Assembly: GCA_005798965.1 (NCBI GenBank)
Contig: SYIB01000095.1
Location: 1-10,500 of the forward strand
Direction of reading: 5' to 3'
DNA: 10,500 nt
Origin: Planctomycetia bacterium
Lineage (GTDB): Bacteria; Planctomycetota; Phycisphaerae; Phycisphaerales; SM1A02
Below the pieces are notes generated by a model. That model searched no databases and was not told the origin of the DNA. It was given only the letters and a program-made list of their open reading frames with translations. Shown here piece by piece: positions 7,625 to 10,500 of this stretch (position 1 is its first letter; each line of letters opens with the position of its first letter). A program made the position numbers and the translations under genes.

Positions 7625-8878
7625 TCACGCCCCCGCTGCGCCAGCCATCGCGGCCGCGCGCGGTGCACCCGCCCGAGCGATCCAATCACGCATGGCGTTG
7701 CTCGTGGCGGACCAGCGGCGGCCAAGGCGCTCGTCCAGGAACGTGCGGTACATCGCCACCAGCGTGCGATCGAAGGTCAGCATGCTGTCCACGCGGCGCT
7801 CGATCGCAGCGCGTTCATGTTCATCCGGCTCCTCGGGCTGCGGGATCACGAGCCCGCTGACGGCCAGCGACTCGCCTTGCAGCGAGAGCATCCACTGCTG
7901 CCCGCTCGCGACGACGACCAGCCCGCAGCGGCGCGGCCACTTGCCCGCCTGCAGCGCCTTGCGCGCCTCGGCGCTCGATGCGGGGCCATCGCCGCGCAGG
8001 TTCTGACTGCCGCCGATCCCCCACGCGCAGGTCATGTCGAGCACGCGGTCGATCATCACGTGCACGGTCTCGCCCGGGGTCTCGATCTCGCCGCGGTGCT
8101 CGCTCGAACGCCACCACAGCCAGAGCAGGAAAAGATTGCCAAGGAAATCCAGCGGCTCATGCGCGCACCACGGCACCTCGGGGCGGCCATCGCCCATGGG
8201 CTTCTCGCCCTCGCCGTCATCACGCGCTTGGCCGCTCGGCCGCGCCGTGAAGGCATCAGGCCGGATGTCCTCGAGCTCGCCGCCGCGGCCTTCCGCATCC
8301 AGGAGCTTGGCGGCCAGCCCTGCCGCTCCGAGCCGGTCGATCCGCACCTCGAAGGCCGCCTCACAGAGCGAGCGCAGTTCCTTCGAGAGCGCATCGCTCG
8401 AGGCGGGCGCGAAGAGCGTGGCGCCGGGAATGTCCCAGAGCACGGGCACATGCTTCACGCGGCGCCACATGCCTGCGGAGATCTCGTCCATGCAGCGGCG
8501 CTCGGCGTGTTCCTTCGCCTGCAGGCGCTCGTTGCGCGAGAGCCGGCGCTGCTCGCCGTCGGCGGTCGCGGGACCGCGGGCCTCGTCCTCGGCCATCGCT
8601 CGATACGCGCGGCGGATGTCGGCCGGCACCTTGGCCGTGTCCACGCGCATGGCTACGGCCAGACTCATGCCGAAGCCGCACGACCCGTAGCCGAACTCGG
8701 TGTCGAACACATGCCGGCCGGTGATCCAGCCGCTCACGCTCTCCGTGCCGTTGCCGGCGCCGTCGGGGCGGATGCGGTGGTCATGCAGCGACTCGTAGAG
8801 CCCCCCATCGGCCACGCTCGGCGCGGAACCACTGACGGCGAAGCGGGAATAGGCGATGGAACCCTGGCGAAAACCCAT
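7625..8878 (-). CDS. RdgC-like protein (divergent recombination-associated family)
   Basis: A 417-residue soluble protein with no signal peptide or membrane segment. I read it as a distant RdgC. In Proteobacteria RdgC is a ring-shaped DNA-binding protein that restrains RecA. The order of segments matches E. coli RdgC as I recall it: an N-terminal strand GSIAYSRFAV (6-15); GWITGRH (50-56) for GWVPPMG; a strand SLAVAMRVD (72-80); a charged helix with RNERLQAKEHAERR (115-128); strands VPVLWDIPGATLFAPAS (144-160) for the MMWIDTVNGLIMVDCAS region; helix and strand to 183; LLWLWWRSSE (251-260) for LTEWVRSG; a strand LVVVASGQQWMLSL (320-333); and a terminal helix pair to about 390. Residues 195-238 are a polar insertion and the last 15 residues are alanine-rich. 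No single motif is diagnostic, so a family limited to planctomycetes with the same fold is the alternative. The start at 8878 begins at the conserved N-terminus; no Shine-Dalgarno sequence is seen. Confidence 0.55.
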   Translation of the reverse strand: MGFRQGSIAYSRFAVSGSAPSVADGGLYESLHDHRIRPDGAGNGTESVSGWITGRHVFDTEFGYGSCGFGMSLAVAMRVDTAKVPADIRRAYRAMAEDEARGPATADGEQRRLSRNERLQAKEHAERRCMDEISAGMWRRVKHVPVLWDIPGATLFAPASSDALSKELRSLCEAAFEVRIDRLGAAGLAAKLLDAEGRGGELEDIRPDAFTARPSGQARDDGEGEKPMGDGRPEVPWCAHEPLDFLGNLFLLWLWWRSSEHRGEIETPGETVHVMIDRVLDMTCAWGIGGSQNLRGDGPASSAEARKALQAGKWPRRCGLVVVASGQQWMLSLQGESLAVSGLVIPQPEEPDEHERAAIERRVDSMLTFDRTLVAMYRTFLDERLGRRWSATSNAMRDWIARAGAPRAAAMAGAAGA

Positions 8879-8884
8879 GCCGGG

Positions 8885-8890
8885 AGTCTG
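8885..8890 (-). promoter_or_regulatory. Possible -10 of the RdgC-like gene, six bases before the ATG
   Basis: CAGACT on the minus strand lies six bases before the ATG at 8878. Transcription would then begin at or next to the start codon, giving a leaderless message, which suits the missing Shine-Dalgarno sequence. The first base departs from the TANNNT pattern and no -35 is visible. Confidence 0.2.
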
Positions 8891-8918
8891 CGACCGCAGC
8901 GCGCCGCACGCGCCGCCC

Positions 8919-8931
8919 GGACAGGTTGTCC
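8919..8931. promoter_or_regulatory. GGACA-N3-TGTCC dyad in a divergent intergenic gap
   Basis: A perfect 5+5 inverted repeat with a three-base spacer, near the middle of the 93-base gap between the RdgC-like and ThuA-like genes. Its size and position fit an operator for a dimeric regulator acting on either gene. It does not match a LexA box I know. In GC-rich DNA a dyad this short can arise by chance. Confidence 0.25.
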
Positions 8932-8955
8932 ACATGGGCCGCCGACCCGTCGCCA

Positions 8956-8961
8956 TACGCT
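8956..8961 (+). promoter_or_regulatory. Possible -10 of the ThuA-like gene
   Basis: TACGCT followed by GTGTGCC, ten bases before the ATG at 8972. It has the same TANNNT-GYG look as the elements at 3458 and 5265. If used, the leader would be only a few bases, or the real start would be the ATG at 9017. Confidence 0.25.
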
Positions 8962-8971
8962 GTGTGCCGCC

Positions 8972-10426
8972 ATGCGAGCCGCCCGAACTCAACGGCCACG
9001 ATTCGACCCCGCGGGCATGTGCCCGGCGTGGTGCCTGGCCGTGGTCGCTGCGCTCCTCGTGTGCATGGCCGCGCCTACCGCGCATGCCGAGAAGGCACCG
9101 CTCTCGATGGACGAGCTGCACCGCGCGGACCTCTGCCTCATCGGCGTCGTCACCGCGCGCACGGAATCCACCAGCGGCATCCCGCTCGTGGGCGAGCGCA
9201 CCACGGCCATCGCGCTCACCGTGCTGGTCGAGCAGGTCCAGTTCGATCGCATGGCCTCGGGCGCGAAGGCCGGTGCCCCGATCACGATCGGCGCGTGGAC
9301 CCGCAGCATGGGCGTGCTTGGTGGCACCGGTGCATCGGGTCACTTCGTCGTTCCACCGATCGGCCAGCGCGTGCGCGTGTTCGCCAGCGCGCAGACCGGC
9401 AGCAACGGCGCATCGGGCCAAGCGATCGAGGCTGAGTTTCCCAACGGTTTCCAACCACTCCTCAACGCGAGCATCGTGAGTGGTGATGATGAGTACCGCA
9501 GCGAGATCACGATGCCGCTCCTGGCCGATGCCGTGCGCGCCGCGGTGAGCACCGCCACGCTCGCGACCCCCGCCACGCCGCAGCCCGCAGGCGCAGCAAG
9601 CGGTTCGCGCCAGGCTGCGACGCCGTTCGATCCGCGGATGGTGCACTGGGACATTCCCAAGCGCGTGCCGGATCCATCGCGCCCGACGGCGTTCGCCGAT
9701 CGAGCGCTTGGGTCAAGCGATTGCCTGGCGCTCTTCCTGCGCTGGCGCGAGGCCGATGCCCGCGGGCTCGACACGCTCGAGTCGGCGCTGCGCAGCGGCC
9801 TGCCGATCGTGGGCTTCCGCACGAGCACGCATGCCTTCGCCATGCCCGAGGCCTCGCGGCGGATGTGGTGGAACAACGACTTTCCGAGGCAGGTCCTTGG
9901 CCAGCAGTGGATCAGCCACCACGGCCACACGAGCACCACGCGAATCCTTGCGCCCGATGGCGCAGCCAAGGATCACCCCATCCTGCGCGGCGTGACGGGC
10001 GGGCAGATCGTGCCCAGCTGGCTCTACCACGTTGAGCCGCTGCCAGCCGATGCCACGGTGCTCCTGTGGGGCGAGGCGATCGCCAGCGAACAGCCCGAGA
10101 GCGCGCCGCGGCGCCAGCCGATCCTGTGGGTCCGCGAGCATGCAGGGCCAACGACCGACGAGGCTCGTCGCGCGCGATACGCCGCCCTTCGCGCGGCAGT
10201 CGACGCTGCCGCCCGCGACGGCGAGCGCCCGTGCGCGCCGGATCAACTCATGCCACGACGGATGGCCTTCACCACGCTCGGTCATCCCGGCGACTTCGCC
10301 GATCCTGAGATGCGCCGCATCGCGGTGCAGATGGTGCTGTGGGCCGGCGGCCTCGAGTCCGCGATCCCCGCGGCGGGCATCACCCCCGTGTGGCCCGCGG
10401 ACTGGACCCCACCGATGACGCGGTGA
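8972..10426 (+). CDS. Secreted protein: beta-rich N-terminal domain fused to a ThuA-like domain
   Basis: A 484-residue exported protein. The signal peptide is at about 16-39 (hydrophobic core, then TAHA, with cleavage before Glu40). Residues 50-160 form a beta-rich domain: ADLCLIGVVTA, a strand ALTVLVEQVQF, then SGHFVVPPIGQRVRVFA (122-138) and PNGF. This resembles an OB- or netrin-like secreted module, but I cannot name the family. Residues 165-465 resemble the planctomycete type of ThuA domain (class I glutamine-amidotransferase-like fold): IVSGDDEYRSEITMP (168-182), an Ala/Thr/Pro insert at 193-218, LALFLRWREAD (252-262), GLPIVGFRTSTHAF (276-289), ISHHGHTSTTRI (314-325), DHPILRG (334-340), and FTTLGHPGDF (433-442). 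ThuA is linked to trehalose and other sugar use, but its biochemical role is unsettled, so the substrate is unknown. The ATG at 9017 is an alternative start that keeps the signal peptide. No Shine-Dalgarno sequence precedes either. Confidence 0.82.
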   Translation: MRAARTQRPRFDPAGMCPAWCLAVVAALLVCMAAPTAHAEKAPLSMDELHRADLCLIGVVTARTESTSGIPLVGERTTAIALTVLVEQVQFDRMASGAKAGAPITIGAWTRSMGVLGGTGASGHFVVPPIGQRVRVFASAQTGSNGASGQAIEAEFPNGFQPLLNASIVSGDDEYRSEITMPLLADAVRAAVSTATLATPATPQPAGAASGSRQAATPFDPRMVHWDIPKRVPDPSRPTAFADRALGSSDCLALFLRWREADARGLDTLESALRSGLPIVGFRTSTHAFAMPEASRRMWWNNDFPRQVLGQQWISHHGHTSTTRILAPDGAAKDHPILRGVTGGQIVPSWLYHVEPLPADATVLLWGEAIASEQPESAPRRQPILWVREHAGPTTDEARRARYAALRAAVDAAARDGERPCAPDQLMPRRMAFTTLGHPGDFADPEMRRIAVQMVLWAGGLESAIPAAGITPVWPADWTPPMTR

Positions 10427-10500
10427 TTGCGCACACTCGTCCGGAAGGTCCTGGGCGGTCACACAAATCCAGGCGCTCGTCCTTGTGCGACCTCGGGTAC
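10427..10500. other. Non-coding end of window with nested inverted repeats
   Basis: No gene is supported in these 74 bases. CGCACA (10430-10435) pairs with TGTGCG (10484-10489), enclosing CCTGG (10450-10454) and CCAGG (10469-10473). A transcript could fold into two stacked short stems just after the ThuA-like stop. There is no T-run, and loops of 14 or more bases make the structure weak. Confidence 0.2.

Noticed and set aside
7817..8971. Long open frame upstream of and continuous with the ThuA-like gene
   Set aside because: It is antisense to the RdgC-like gene, and its translation is arginine-, alanine- and histidine-rich without motifs. The signal peptide just after 8972 marks the real N-terminus.
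8879..9646. In-frame upstream extension of the RdgC-like gene reaching 673 residues
   Set aside because: It runs antisense through the signal peptide and N-terminal domain of the well-supported ThuA-like gene and has low-complexity Arg/Ala/Gly/His composition. Recognisable protein begins at 8878.
1..10500. CRISPR array, tRNA or rRNA, insertion sequence, phage or defence island
   Set aside because: No spaced repeats, transposase, integrase, nuclease-helicase modules or RNA-gene signatures were seen. The genes have uniform composition and mostly familiar cellular roles.

Overview
This is a GC-rich (roughly two-thirds G+C by eye), densely coding stretch of bacterial chromosome. Eight protein genes fill almost all of it, and no gap between genes exceeds about 95 bases. 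The gene types point to a planctomycete, possibly Phycisphaerae-like. The main pointers are a secreted ThuA-like protein of the kind common in that phylum, an RdgC-like protein unlike the proteobacterial form, an AlgE/alginate-export-like outer-membrane barrel implying a Gram-negative envelope, and many starts without a Shine-Dalgarno sequence. This assignment is inferred from family resemblance only.

Layout. (1) 1-1359, minus strand: a secreted outer-membrane beta-barrel of the alginate-export type, cut by the left edge. (2) 1428-2204, plus: an RNase Z-like metallo-beta-lactamase-fold hydrolase, divergent from the porin. (3) 2267-3415, minus: citrate synthase, convergent with the hydrolase. 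(4) 3505-4641, plus: a rhomboid intramembrane serine protease with a TPR-like C-terminal tail. (5) 4641-5267, plus: phosphoribosylanthranilate isomerase (trpF), overlapping the rhomboid stop by one base. (6) 5336-7567, plus: an OPT-family transporter. (7) 7625-8878, minus: a 417-residue protein I read as a divergent RdgC (recombination-associated) homologue. (8) 8972-10426, plus: a secreted protein joining a beta-rich N-terminal domain to a ThuA-like domain. The last 74 bases hold no gene I can support.

The genes do not form one pathway. They are housekeeping metabolism (gltA, trpF), envelope functions (porin, OPT transporter, rhomboid, ThuA-like exported protein) and one probable DNA-recombination protein. 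The only clear operon-like link is rhomboid-trpF, joined by a TGATG junction. The OPT gene follows with its own possible -10 element and a good ribosome-binding site.

I found no RNA genes, CRISPR array, insertion sequence, phage genes or defence island. The points most worth a second look are the RdgC-like protein, the domain fusion in the ThuA-like protein, the rhomboid-TPR/trpF coupling, and the promoter-like elements in the divergent gaps. These include a palindromic -10 shared by gltA and the rhomboid gene, and starts that may be leaderless.
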